64,000 nucleotides of DNA from Owenia fusiformis (Eukaryota; Annelida; Polychaeta; Sabellida; Oweniidae). The notes beneath the pieces are model-generated. The model did no database searches, was not told the origin of the DNA, and saw only the letters and a list, made by a program, of their open reading frames with translations. The first letter of the stretch is position 1, and every line of letters starts with the position of its first letter. The stretch lies in contig CAIIXF020000010.1 of NCBI GenBank assembly GCA_903813345.2, forward strand, positions 17,063,181 to 17,127,180, in the 5' to 3' direction. Both the position numbers and the translations under genes were made by a program. This document shows positions 1 to 12,311 of this stretch, piece after piece.

Positions 1-2585
1 TTTATTGTTTCCTTGCCTGCAACTATATCCTGGTCATTAGATTTCCTGGTTTCTGTTGACCCGAGTTCATCATTTTTTGTTTCTTCAACATTCTCATTTG
101 TTGTTTCCTTGCCTTTAACTTTTTCCTGGTCAGCAGATTGTATTGTTTCCGAGGAAAATAATTCATCAGACTCTGCTTCTTCAACATTCTCCATTGGGGA
201 TTCCTTGCCTGCAACTATTTCCTTGTCAGTAGATTTTGTTGTTTCCATGCAAATAAGTTCATCAGTCTTTGCTTCTTCAACATTATCATTTGTCATTCCC
301 TTGCCTAAATCTATTTCTTGGTCATCCGATTTTGTTGTTTCTGTTGAATTGATTTCATCAGTTTTTATTTCTTCAACATTCTCATTTGTGGATTCCTTGC
401 TTTCAACTATTTCCTGGTCAGCAGATTTTGTTGTTTCCGTGGAAACGAGTTTATTAGTCTTTGCTTCTTCAACATTCTCAGTTGCTGATTCTTTGCCTTT
501 GACTATTTCCTGGTCAGCAGATGTTATTGGTTCTGCGGAAACGAATTCATCAGATATTGTTTCTTGAACAATCTTATTTGTGGATTCATTTTCTGCAACT
601 ATTTCCTGGTCAACAGATTTTGCGCTTTCCGTGGAATCAAGTTCCTCGGTCTTTGCTTCTTCAACACTCTCCTCTAAAGATTCCTTGGCTGCTTTTGCTA
701 TTTCCATGGAAACATATTCAGAAGTGTTTGCTTTTTGAACTATTTCCTGGTCATCCGATTTCTTGGTTTCTGTTGAACCGAGTTCATCATTTTTTAATTC
801 TTCAACATTCACATTTGCTGTTTCCTTGCCTTCAACTATTTCCTGGTCAGTAGATTGTATTGTTCCCGAGGAAAAGAATTCATCAGACTCTGCTTCTTCA
901 ACATTCTCATTTGTGGATTTCTTGCCTGCAACTATTTCCTGTTCAGCAGATTTTGTTGTTTCCATGGAAACGACTTCAGAAGACTCATTGCATGGATCCT
1001 CCTTTTCATTTTCACTAAATTTAACTCTTTTCTGGATAGCAGATTTTGTTGGTTCCATGAGAACCTTCTCTGTGATGTCAAAAATCCCCGTCTTATGGTC
1101 CTCATCTTCTTCCGAGTTGTAGTCATTTTTAACACCTTCCTCATCTCCTGCATCTTTAACATTCTCATTTATGAGTTCCTCACCTGCAACCCCATTATAA
1201 TTTCCAATAATGCCAACTCCTTTCCAGTCAGTTGATTTTGTTGATTCCATGGAAATATGCTCTGTGTTGTCATGTATCTCTGAGTAATGATACTCTTCTA
1301 TTTCAGACTTGTAATCAATCTCATCATCGTCACTTTCTTTTGTTTTCTCAATGTTCTCATCTGTGAATTCCCTACGTGCAGCCTCCTTTTCATTTCCACT
1401 AAATTCAACTGCTTCCCATTCAGCAGATTTTATTGTTTCTATGGAAACATGCTCTGTTTTATCACAACCTTCCCAGTCATCTCCTTTTTCAACATTCTCA
1501 TTTTTGGATTCCTGTCTTGCAATCTCAACTTCATTTCGACTAAATTCATCTCCTTCCTGTTCAACTGATTTTGCTGTTTCCGATGAAACATGCTCTGTCA
1601 TATCACCCTTCTCTGGATAATGATCTTCATCTTTTTCTGAGTTATTTTCATTTTCATGCCCTTCCCTGTCTTTTGCCATGTTAACACTCTCATTTGTGGA
1701 TTCCTGGACTGCATCCTCCTGTTCATCATTACTTAAATAAACTACCTTCCAGTCAGAAGATTTAGTTGTTATCATGGAAACATGCTCTGTAATGGCATTC
1801 ATCTCTAGATCTAGGTCCTGATCTTTTTCCAAGATGTATTGATTCTCATCACCCTCCCCGTCTATTGGTTCTTCAACATTATCATCTTTGGATTCCTTGC
1901 CTGCAGCCTCATTTTCACTTCCAATAAATTCGAATCCTTCCCAGTCAGCAGATTTATTTGTTTCTATGGACACATGCTCTGTAATGTCATCCATCTCTGC
2001 ATCGTGGTACTCATCTTCTTCCGAGATGTAGTCATTTCCATCAACCTCCCAACTTTCAGTTTCTTCAACATTCACATTTGCGGATTCATAGCATGTCACC
2101 TCCTTTTGATTTCCATTATATTTATCTCCTTTCCGATCTGCAGATTTTATTGTTTCTATGGAAACCTGCTCTGTGATGTCATCCATTTCTGGGTCCTGGT
2201 ACACATCTTCTTCCGAGCTGTAGTCATTGTCATCACCCTCCCATTCTTTTGCTTCTCCAATATTCTCATTTGTAAATGTGTCCATCTCTGGGTCATGGCC
2301 TTCATCTTTTTCCAAGTTGTGGCCATTTCTTTCAACCTCCCCATCTTCTGCTTCTTGAATATTCTCATTTGTGGATTTCTTACCTGCAGGCTTCTTTTCA
2401 TTTTCACTAAGTTTAACTCGCTTCCAGTCAACAGATTTTGTCATTTTCATTGAAACATGTTCTGTGATGTCATCCTTCTCTGGGTCATGTTTCTCATCTT
2501 TTTCTGAATTGTGGTCATTATCATCACCTACCCCATCTTCTGCTTCCTCAACATTTTCAGCCGTCTTTGCCTTCTTCTTCAAGCC
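1..2585 (-). CDS. Long acidic repeat exon, open through the left window edge (perilipin long isoform or paralogue)
   Basis: After an acceptor CATGCAG at 2586-2588 the minus strand stays open without a stop to base 1, at least 861 codons, starting GLKKKAKTAENVEEAEDG. The start is homologous to the exon at 14193. The right half (about 2580-1000) consists of some eight units of roughly 190 bp (about 63 residues) with cores such as DDITEHVSMET, KSADW, NDYSSEED. The left half (about 990-1) is an exact-period 96-bp repeat (32 residues; core DQEIVAGKEST, ENVEEA, TETTKSA), ten units, one interval lengthened to 141 bp. The product is rich in E, D, K, S, T with no membrane segment. Function unknown; an extended acidic low-complexity tail is all that can be said. 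The exon continues beyond the window. Confidence 0.75.
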
Positions 2586-3130
2586 CTGCATGTAGAACAT
2601 ATGTTTTTAGAGACCATATAATCAAATTGTGCAAAAACAGATATTGGTATATTCTCAAACCAAATAAATAAATCCATTGCTACGGAATGTGTTTTATAAT
2701 GTTCAAGAAGAGCAGGTTAAAAAGAGATTTTTGTTCCCAATATTCATGTTTCTTTATCATATTCTATTGCCAAGTCGTTCTGATCATATTTTATAGTTTC
2801 TTGATCTTTGAATATCAAGTTTTCAAGTTGTACCTAGATATTGGCCTTTGACCTTAGAATGGCTTTGACCTCATGTCTCCTTAAAACGCCAATTACCAAG
2901 ATATTGACCTTTCATCAGATGACCTAATCATTGTTCGCCAAGGGTCACAACAACCCAAAATGCATTAAAAACCTAATATCAACATATTGACCTCTGACCT
3001 TGGGATGACCTTGACTTTGAATAAAGTTGACCTCGACTTCATGTCAAGGGTCACAGCATAGGCCAAGGGTCTATGCTGTCTAGAACAAATTGCAAGGCAT
3101 TTGCATTTGCAGGTCAAAATGTGAAAAGGT
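2586..3130. repeat. Intron with degenerate TGACCTT repeats
   Basis: Between about 2820 and 3080 the plus strand repeats TTGACCT, TGACCTTG and GACCTTGACTTT many times (TTTGACCTTAG, TTGACCTCATGTC, TTGACCTCTGACCTTGGG). The half-site TGACCT/AGGTCA is the nuclear-receptor core, but such runs are also common as neutral repeats in marine invertebrate introns. No gene was seen here. Confidence 0.5.
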
Positions 3131-3184
3131 AATTGAAGCTTGCAAAACCTTCTAAAAAGTTTCCTTTCAAATTCTTTTTAAGTC

Positions 3185-3440
3185 ACCATGCAAAACATGT
3201 ATGTGCACGTGCCAACGGGAAGGTGTCAAAAATAGTTACAGAAGACAGCAAGAAAAAGACAACATCCAAGAGTACACCAGTCATAAGGAAAACAAACCAG
3301 AGTGAAAAGAAACAATGTATTATACACAACTCCACACACCATACAAGTGCCAATATTATAATCTCAGACCATCACACCAAGGGACATTTTATTCTTACTG
3401 AAATATTACAATACATTTTAAAAATTGATAGCCATTATAG
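3185..3440 (+). repeat. Dispersed repeat R, copy 1
   Basis: Shares GTGCCAACGGGAAGGT, an ATAGTTACAGAA/ACAGCAAG block, and a CACACCAAGGGACATT block with copies at 19735-19930 and 20045-20390. The shared order shows a repeat family or remnants of the duplication that also copied exons 5-8. The open frame here is accidental. Confidence 0.55.
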
Positions 3441-3972
3441 GTTCCAATTTCAGAATATCTCAAGGGAAAGGGTTTTTGAGGCATTTTTTAGAAAAAGCAA
3501 CAGACCTATTTTTCTGGATCAGTTTTTCATGCTGATAAAGATATTAAAAGATGACAGCTCAACGGGGTGGTCACGACACTGAATGTTAGCGTTTTTACCC
3601 CCCAAGAAAATTATTTTATGGGGTACTATAATATTAGTTCATAACTCAAAGGATATATAAACTATTGTTCTGAGTTCTACAGCATACATTGTTAGTACAG
3701 AGATGAATACTATCCTAAAGTTATAGGTTGATATCTTTGTTGGTTTCGGAAAAATACAATTAATTAGAAAAAAATATACAATTTTTGTCATTTTTTTCTT
3801 GCTTATTTTATATTTGTAGCTTCAAGCAAAATATGAAAATTTTAACAGCTCAAAGTAGTATTCTACCAACATTCCCAAGCTATGTGTGATATTGTAATAC
3901 ATCTATTATAGTGATGAAGTACTATTTTGTAATTTTAATATGACTTTATAGTGCCCTACCCCTGGTAAATAG
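3430..3972 (+). repeat. Left arm of a 0.5-kb inverted repeat
   Basis: This arm is the reverse complement, at an estimated 80-90 percent identity, of 7232-7755. Landmarks are ATTAAAAGATGACAGCTCAA at 3543 and the end CCCTACCCCTGG near 3960. Arms of this length around 3.3 kb suggest a DNA transposon with long terminal inverted repeats, or an inverted segmental duplication. Confidence 0.75.
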
Positions 3973-6160
3973 AAGAAAGTTGGTTTTTTTTTCTGGTTTT
4001 AACATTTTATTGACTTCTTAGTTGAAGATACAATCAATTCTGCCAGTTAACCATGAGTAGCTTTACAATGGTTAACTATTCCCATGAATAGAGGGTTGGG
4101 ACCTCAAAAATACCAGAACTGTTAAGTGGCATCCTTGGGCATCCCTCTTCAGAGCATTTTCCTAATACTCCGATAAAATCTGCAGGGGATACTATAAGAA
4201 ACCTATATATGTAAGATACTAATGAAGGTACTGAATTTTCAGGATTGGGTCCTGGTATGGTAGGTAATCTGTATGACAAAAATGACAAAAAGAAAAAACT
4301 CTGTTGCCATAGTAACAAGAATACCACACTATTTGTTTCCTAAGAAATTGTGTTTTATAAGAGGTTTTGTCGTTCTCTTCATATTTAAAATTATGGTAAA
4401 GTAATCTTTTCTATTGTTTTATTGTTCTCTAAAACAGAAGTTGCTATGGCGACACATAGATCATAGAAAAAATCCTGGGATGATCTCTCTATTTGTCAGG
4501 AAATTAAAATGGAAACTGAAAAATGAGTTTCTTCCTACTGAATAGCAATTAATTTGGTAGACCAAGGCTGACACATACAAGAGAAAACGTTTATCAGTTC
4601 TATGTCATTTTGCTGCTATTTTTTTTATTTATCGTGCTCTGGGACTTATAACACCTAAATTTGGTGGAAATAATTTTGTCACTCCTGATTTGACCTGGAA
4701 AGGTTCAGGTAAGTTATCACAAACAATTTCAGACAGTTATATCTTTGATTATGACTATTTTCTGACCATGAAGACAGGTATACATGGATAATAAAGTCAA
4801 TTGGACTCAGAGATATTTCACTAGCAATCAACCCATCAATATATTTTTTCAAAGTTGTTGACCTCATTTTCACCAAAAATGCAATCATTTTAACAATGTT
4901 TAATGCATTACTACAGTATTCTTTATTTTAATGTATCAAATAGCTCTTGAAAAGAAAACTGAATTCCCTAAGATAAGTGTTCCCCATGTTTTTCTCCTTT
5001 GAAAAAAGTCATGCTATCCATTAGTTTCAGTTCATTTTGGTCATCCAAATTCAGTGTCTTTAATGTCCCTGGAGCAATCCACTTTTCCTCTTAAGAAATA
5101 GAACATGTCTCAAAGCATATTCTAATTATGCATTCAACAATATAATTAAAGGTTTGGTTAAAAATTGGGTCAACATTTTTAGTAAAAAGTATGTTGATTG
5201 GGCCATTCCCTTTAACGGTGTCTCACATATTCGATCAAAACTTGCCATGCAAACATGTTAAACACATTAAAACGTAAACATAAACCAATTAGTCACTTCA
5301 CTATGAAAGTGAGGGGCGTGCTGCGTGCATGGACTAACACAATATCAATGGTCATTTACTGTGTCAACTTAGTAACCCTTGCATATCGTGCTCACTCAAG
5401 TATTGAATAATTTTTTTATGATCTAAATGTTTGTGGTTTATAAAAAAAAGTGATATATTTTAGTTAGAAATACATTAATTAATATATTCATTCAAACAGC
5501 ACTAGAATGTGGGAAGAAAGAGCAATGGTGACAAAATGCAGACAGAATCTTCCGTAAGGGTTTCAAACATTTCTGAACACAATCATACATGTACTTCATG
5601 TGTACTGTTATTTTTAGTGCTGTATTTATAGATATAATTTCACGAATTAAAATCATATTTTCCAGCAATGACTTCAAATTCGGAACCACACCCATATCAC
5701 ATTTTCTTCAATAACTCCAAACATGTGTAAACATTGACCATGTGCATATAAATTCAGATTTCACGAGCTCTTTCCTATTCCAGTACCTCATACACCCCTG
5801 CATGGATTTGAGTTGGATTCGCCTTTTATACGTGAGCCGACACACTCGCAAACGCTGATTGGATAAAGATTGCGAGAATCTTTAATATCACTTAGGTCTG
5901 ATTAATCGTTATATTTACTTTTCTTGAAGATAATGAATAGATCTAAAAGATATACCCATGTTCATGGTCAGAAAATATTCATAATTCAAGTTAGAATTGT
6001 CTGAAGTTGTTTGCGATAACCTACATGCTCCTTTATAACATTATTATGTAAATACTATCAAATGTTTAGTCATGACAGTTGAAGTAAACTGAAGTCTTGG
6101 TATTTAAATGCAGAATCAGATCTATGTAGAGTAAACAAAATTGAAAGCAACATGTTCAGT
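3973..6160. other. Interior of the inverted-repeat structure, left half: no gene seen
   Basis: AT-rich intron sequence. The open frames are short and lack splice context or recognisable protein similarity. Nothing further was identified. Confidence 0.5.
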
Positions 6161-6468
6161 TGACCTACCAATGTATTTTAGAGGTCGCAACGGTACTGAA
6201 AACCAGTACCGGTAACCGTCATGCTAATAACCATACCGTTACTGAAATACCGGTAAAAATATGTAAGATAAAATGCCAATGCGCTGCCACCCCCACTTTG
6301 TTCCTAACTCTCTCTGTAGCTTCTCAAGTCTATATGCATACATGGTGCAAGACTGATTTGAACCCATACTGATGAACTTCATGAAATAGAATGTAACTAT
6401 CTTACGAATCAAGATGTATTTTTAGTTTTAAATTAAATGTATTACACATTTCAATCCATTTCTCATCC

Positions 6469-6759
6469 TTGTCAAGTGAACGTCAGTTCAGTGCAGCTGG
6501 CAACACCATCACTTCCAAACGGGCACGACTTCAACCTGATGTTGTCAATGCCTTGTTGTTCATAAATGACTATTATAAACATAATTCAGTTTCTGGATCT
6601 GACGTTGACACTACAACTACACCGGAACTGCCAAACATAACTACAACCAAATCTAAGCCTGAGCATGAAGCTACTACACCCGAACTGCCAAACATGGACA
6701 TCACACCTGAACTGCCAAATATGGAAATCACACCTGAACTGCCAAACATGGAGATCTAA
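6469..6759 (+). pseudogene. hAT transposase C-terminal fragment
   Basis: The reading frame LSSERQFSAAGNTITSKRAR followed by LQPDVVNALLFINDYYK matches the dimerisation (hATC) end of hAT/ZBED transposases, which carries SSERxFSxAG. The rest of the transposase is absent, so this is a relic. It ends in three near-identical TPELPNM repeats. It lies inside the 3430-7755 inverted-repeat structure. Upstream, 6180-6250 holds a GGTCGCAACGGTAC / ACCGGTAACCG block that resembles hAT ends but I found no matching right end. Confidence 0.7.
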
Positions 6760-7231
6760 ATGTCTATGTAAATGTACGCATCGTGAAAGTGGAAATTCAA
6801 CGAAATAATTAATAAAAAACGACGTGCCTTTTATTTCCCCGGGGATTATCGTCGGTCAAATGACTCGGTCAAATGACAAATGACTCGTGCCCTAGTACAT
6901 GGGACACTGTAGTACATTACTTATGCATGATGACCACCATAGTTTAGTTAATCAAATGAGATCAATTGATGATTATAATGTTTGGACTTTATGTCAATGT
7001 CCAGACTGGCCAACCTCTCTAGTATGTGATTACACTAGATTTCATTATGATACGAGTACTAAATTGAAAACTTACATATAAAATATCTTAAGTCCTATAT
7101 TCTAGTAATAAATACATTAGAATGTCACCTAACATTTGATGATGGTATGAATTTATTGATTTGGTGTCTATCAATACATGTTTCTAACTTAATGCTGCAA
7201 AATGATAAAATTCACCACATCCACTTTCCTC

Positions 7232-7755
7232 AATTTTCCAGGGGTAGGGCACTATAAAGTCATATTAAAATTACAAAATAGTACTTCATAACTAAAATAG
7301 ATATATTACAATACCACACAAAGCTTGGAAATGTTTTTAGAATACTACTATGACCTGTTAAAGCTGTCATATTTTGCTTGAAGCTACAAATATAAAATTG
7401 GCAAGACAAAAATTGCGTATCTTTTCCTGTTTATTGTATTTTTTCTGAGACCAATAAGGGTATGAACCTATAACTTTAGGATGGTATTCATATTTGTACT
7501 AGCAATGCATGGTGTACAACTCAGAACAATGGCTCATATATCCTTTGAGTTATGAACTACTAGTTTCATAGTACCCCCTAGAATATTTTCCTAGGGGGGT
7601 AAAAATGACAAAATTCAGTGTCGTGACAACCCCGTTGAGCTGTCATCTTTTAATATCTTTGTCAGCATGAAAAACTGATCAAGTAAAAATAGGTCTGTTG
7701 CTTTTTCTAAAAAATGCCTCAAAAACTTGAATTATTTGAATTGGAACCTGTCTAT
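7232..7755 (-). repeat. Right arm of the 0.5-kb inverted repeat
   Basis: Reverse complement of 3430-3972, including CCAGGGGTAGGGCACTATAA at 7241 and TTGAGCTGTCATCTTTTAAT at 7634. Differences are scattered substitutions and small gaps, implying an old structure. Confidence 0.75.
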
Positions 7756-8328
7756 TACTCATAACATCTTAAAGTAATTGGAGATACTAGTATTCACTAT
7801 TTATACAATATAAGAATGATGTGTGATGGAAAATATCCAATCTCAAAGTTCATAAGCGTATCGATGCCATGGCTGGTTTCGATCCTTATTTCCCAACCAT
7901 TGATGCTAGAGCCAAAATTCACTTAAATTCTGAGTTCATTTCCAATCTTAAACAATTCTGTCGTTCCTGAGTATATCAAGTGACAAAACTTGAAATTGAT
8001 ACTTCAAAATTATTGGCTTGCATTTTCAGCAGCGCCTAGAAAGTATTTCTTAGGCTTTTAAAATGAGTATAATGTTGACCCAAGAGTTTAATCACTAGAC
8101 TACACGTATTATGTCTCGACTTCAAATCTAAATAGTATGAGCATGCCCTGCTATATATAATAAGCTGGGGGTACATTATCTTGGATCTTCATTGTTTAAC
8201 TTTCATCTGTTCCAGTTAAGATACAAATTTAACATGGCAGCAAATGGGAGAAATCTTTAAACTAACTTCTTAAATCTTTCATACAAGGGTGTTCAAGAGG
8301 TTTCAATGTGTTACTGTACTGTACTTAC

Positions 8329-8493
8329 ATCAATAAGTGTGGAATACACAGTCCATGAGAATCCCTGTGCATTTCTGAGTCTCTCTTGCACACTGCCTGG
8401 CAACATTTTGTATAAGCCCTTTGTCATATTGAACCCTCTTTTAAGCTGCATAGTTAAGTTGTGAGCTAACAGAATGCCCCTTCGCTCCAGTGT
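8329..8493 (-). CDS. PLIN-like: Perilipin-like exon 8', duplicated copy
   Basis: An intact 165-bp copy of exon 8 (TLERRGILLAHNLTMQLKRG; PGSVQERL; TVYSTLID) with acceptor ATGACAG and donor GAT/GTAAGT. It has more replacements than the other three copies. The next usable acceptor on the minus strand that I can see is at 2585, also phase 0. Confidence 0.78.
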
Positions 8494-8886
8494 CTGTCAT
8501 ACAAAAGCAAGTGTAGAAACTGAGACAAAGACATTCATATTTAAACATTCAAAACGAATGGCCATTCTAGCAGTGATCTACATAATGAGTTAAATTGCCA
8601 ATGATCATTAATGGCTTATAATTTCCACATAGAGAATACAATAATGCATGTTACATGAGGTATAGTTTAGTAATTTCAATCTGAACACAACCTAAACGTG
8701 TAGAAGGTATATGAAAATATCAGTTTTAGTCTATCCTTTTTATCTTAAACACTTTAAAAAATATCAATCAATAAACTTTCACGTTACAAGAGTGGGTGGG
8801 TGGTGCAGCAGTTAGAAATTAATTACGAACGGAATTAATGCAAACCATTTTATTCGGCCCATAGAATTGATAAATGGAGTAAATAC

Positions 8887-9057
8887 CATTTTAGGCTCCA
8901 CTTCATAGATTTTAACATCGCCTTCCCCCTCAGCCGCCTCTACGCTCATATCTTTCGCCTCCGCAACCTTTGCTTCCTCTTCTACCTTTGAGATCTCATT
9001 CCAGTAGTAGGATGCCTTATCTTTTGCACTGTCCAATTTACTCTGGCCATACTTGAT
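8887..9057 (-). CDS. PLIN-like: Perilipin-like exon 7', duplicated copy
   Basis: An intact 171-bp copy of exon 7 with the same length and phase (IKYGQSKLDSAKDKASYYWN; ends EPKM/GTATTT). Only a few residues differ from the right copy, the closest pair of the four. Confidence 0.8.
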
Positions 9058-9516
9058 CTACACATGTATAAATGTTTTGTATGATGGTTGTTCAAAATCC
9101 TCTATATTGTGTTTCTAAAACTGTTTAGACGACTGAGGTGTAGTTTTTAGATTAATCTTAAAAATAATTGCTGATCTTCATAGTATTAATACATTTGAAT
9201 GTAGATAAATGTGGAACAAGATGAAAAAATGTGGCTAAAATAATAATTTGTTTCTATGTTTTTATTTCTTTGTAGATGGAGGAGCGTTTTATTCTTTATA
9301 TCCTAATTACAATTGACACATATCAATTCGGGATATTTAAGTGTCAAATATATGTTTCCCATTAATGCTGCATATTTGATTGATTCTTTTTGGTTGTGAC
9401 CATTATTATTTTCCTACTTTCAAACAGAGAGTGATATTTTTTATTTATTTATTTATCCATTTATTTATTTATGTTAAACTTTTTTTGTTAATTTACTTAG
9501 TCAAAGTGAAACATAC

Positions 9517-9704
9517 CAAGTCCATGGTGAAGTTCAGTCTGTTCAAAGTTTCTTTACTTCGCTTCTGAACGATTGTCAAATCCGCAATAGCTTGGTTGTA
9601 TAGTCGACGGCGCACTTCCCCTGTTAAAGTTGCCGCTCTGGTCAACTGATTGCAATTGATGTCTTCCTTCCCCGGGGCAACTTCCATTCGGCAAGTTTCA
9701 TCAG
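9517..9704 (-). CDS. PLIN-like: Perilipin-like exon 6', duplicated copy
   Basis: An intact 188-bp copy of exon 6, nine bases longer, with the acidic linker replaced by VAPGKEDINCNQ. The basic helix (VRRRLYNQAIADLTIVQKRS) is conserved. Acceptor ATTTCAG, donor TTG/GTATGT; phases equal the right copy. Confidence 0.8.
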
Positions 9705-9986
9705 CTGAAATAGATTAATCAATTCCAAAAAAAGAATTCAGAAAATATTACTAATTTTGTAAATAATGTTTTGTTTTGTAAATACATTGTATTTTCCATC
9801 TCAGACACCCTTTGCAAGTCTTATTTTACAACTCTTATTAAATCTAAAATAGCACTTTGTCTACAATCAAACTGATAATCCTTTGACCCGGTCACAGCTA
9901 GCATCTGGCCTCGAGGATAATTTTCCCATCAATTCTGTAATTGTAAAGTGAACATGTGACAACAAACATCTCAATGGTTTACTCAC

Positions 9987-10107
9987 TTTCAGTCTTGGGT
10001 TCATCATCGGGCAGGTACTTCTCCACATAACTCTCTGCTGTGCCAAACAAGGTATCTACCCCTGCAAGGATTGTTTGGACATATGGAGTTTTCAAAGCAT
10101 CAGACAC
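9987..10107 (-). CDS. PLIN-like: Perilipin-like exon 5', duplicated copy
   Basis: An intact 121-bp copy of the exon at 22414-22534 with the same splice sites (TTTGTAG; GAAA/GTGAGT) and the same phase. It encodes VSDALKTPYVQTILAGVDTL followed by FGTAESYVEKYLPDDEPKTE. The differences are mostly conservative, so the copy appears to be maintained as protein. Confidence 0.8.
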
Positions 10108-11785
10108 CTACAAACAAAGAAAGAATATTGACGTTTTCTATTGGGTACCATTTAAACAGTGAGTATGATACGTTCGACGACAACAACGTCCATGTGAAAG
10201 GAACTTTCACTAGCCCCGATCACTAGCACAGTTTGGATGGTCAATGATGAGACCGATCATAGAAATAAAAAAGATAATGTTTTGTGGTGCATTTTAAATT
10301 TACCAACAGCAATGTAAGATGCATTCCGTAATGTAACTAATAAGGAACTCAAGGTCACTAGTTAGACAGTTGTCATGGTGATAATTGGACTCCTCATTGA
10401 AATTGATGCTTTGTCAACTTGATCCTTGCAAAAGGTTTTATTAAAAATATAAAATAATGATTTCATATCTTTTAGATGATTTTGCTGAAAATATTTTGGT
10501 ATAAACCTTTGAAATGTTAAGCAAATCATACACAACTTCTTATAAACAATGGTTGAACAATAAAGTTGTACATTATGATCTAAATATCAATGATACTATA
10601 CTAGTGTCCATCAAAAGGTTTCTTACCGTTCGCTCTAGAATTTTTACTAAAAGGAGTTAGACACTAAAACACAACCTTTTTGATCGCCCCTTGTATTGAA
10701 CAATAACAGTTTGAGGCCATGAGATCTGATTAATTATTCCGACCCCGCCAATTGTCAGAGACAGTACGGGATAAAATGTTCCTCAAATATTTTATCACGT
10801 AATTTTATAGGGATAGTTGCATTTAGAAACATCTTTATCCAATAGTACCACGTTGTAGCACTTGAGCCACGGGATAGTCACTTTTCAAAAGACACTATCC
10901 CATAATTCTAGTTTCAAAAATGTCGGGATGAAGATATTTAGAACGAGAGGTATCGCAGCGCTGTCTTACAAATTTTGCTGTGGGATTAAATAAATTCAAA
11001 AAAGCAATGCTTGATCAAAGTATATGCTATCAGTCTATCACACATTTCCATCGTATAATTATAATATTAGCATTGTGTCCCTTACAAAAACTTTCTTGGT
11101 GCTCATGATCTTTTCTTTTCTCAGATTGCTAGAAAATTTATATCTATTGTACAGATAACTGTTTTGGGGTCCTGATATAATGCATAGTTTTGATTAATCC
11201 TGGGTCGTGTTATTTTGAATCATATTACCATAACTATTGTATGTAATTCATCATAATTGTTGCATAATGGTTGAATAATCCTGCTCAAATTGTCTTCTCC
11301 ATGGTATTGGCTGATTTACATTTGCATATGAGAAGAATGCAATGTAGACATGAAGTTGGCATTGAAAACAGTGAAATGTTTGATAGAGCCTAGGCTTATG
11401 TCAGTTTATTATAAAATATTCTATAAAATATACATGTATCCAGCAAATGAATTACTGTACAAAAGAAAAAGAAAAAATCAAACAATTGTAAAAGACTAAT
11501 ACAAACACTTTTTGTTTACTGTACACATTAAATTAAACAAGTTTTGGTGATGGTGAAAAATACTGTCTGCAAAAATGGAACAAATACATTTGCCTTAGTG
11601 TATCAGAAAAGATGTTAAAAGCAAAAAATAAATGTAGTAATGTGTGTAGCGCACAATGTCATGTTCAATGGAACCGTCCAAACAAAGGATTTAATTAGTG
11701 ACAGCAAAACAATAAAAGCTGAACCAAAAATGAAAAAGCTAAGCCATTTTGACCTCATTTTACTGAAAGGCATGATTTCAGGTCA
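10108..11785. other. Intron, no feature identified
   Basis: AT-rich DNA between exon 5' and the first GTTAACC array. No exon-like frame with splice sites or recognisable repeat was found. Confidence 0.4.
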
Positions 11786-12230
11786 ACCTACCATTCACGA
11801 TAGAAGTCAGTAAACCTCATGATAGAAAGCAGATTAACCTCATGATAGTAGTCATAATTTGATAATACATAATGGTAGATGTCAGGTTAACCGCGTTATA
11901 GAAGTCCGGTTAACCTCATGATAGCAGTCATAGTAAGATAATAACATAATGGTAGATGTCAGGTTAACCTCATGATAGAAGTGAGGTTAACCTCATGATA
12001 GAAGTCATTGGTTTCTTATCATCCTCATGATAGTAGCCATGTTAAACGCATGACAGGTGTAAGGTTAACCTAATGAACGAAGTTAGTTTTAAGCCTCAAG
12101 CAGAAATCATATTTACCTAATGATAGAAGTAAGATTAACATATCCCGTTTACTCTTGCATCAATACCTTTGTACCTAATCTTTTGAATGGTACATTGGAA
12201 CCCGTGACTTGATGCAAGGCTACTAAACAT
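11785..12230. repeat. GTTAACCTCATGATAG tandem array 1 with terminal hairpin
   Basis: Imperfect units of about 25 bp built on AGGTTAACCTCATGATAGAA. The array is followed by a stem formed by CTTGCATCAA (12156) and TTGATGCAAG (12211). The same array-plus-stem module occurs at 15745-16285 and 17735-18355. Confidence 0.75.
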
Positions 12231-12311
12231 GGACCAAAATGCTACAAAGAGGCAAGTGAAACAAATAACTATAATGTGTGAATAGAATGTGACTACAGAC
12301 TCCACTCCTTA

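Noticed and set aside
13-1235. Plus-strand serine/phenylalanine-rich open frames at the left edge
   Set aside because: They are the mirror of the acidic minus-strand exon, whose frame is open much further and has a splice acceptor and homologous copies.
3133-3582. 149-codon plus-strand ORF
   Set aside because: It spans dispersed repeat R and the arm of the inverted repeat; related copies at 19735 and 20045 do not keep the frame.
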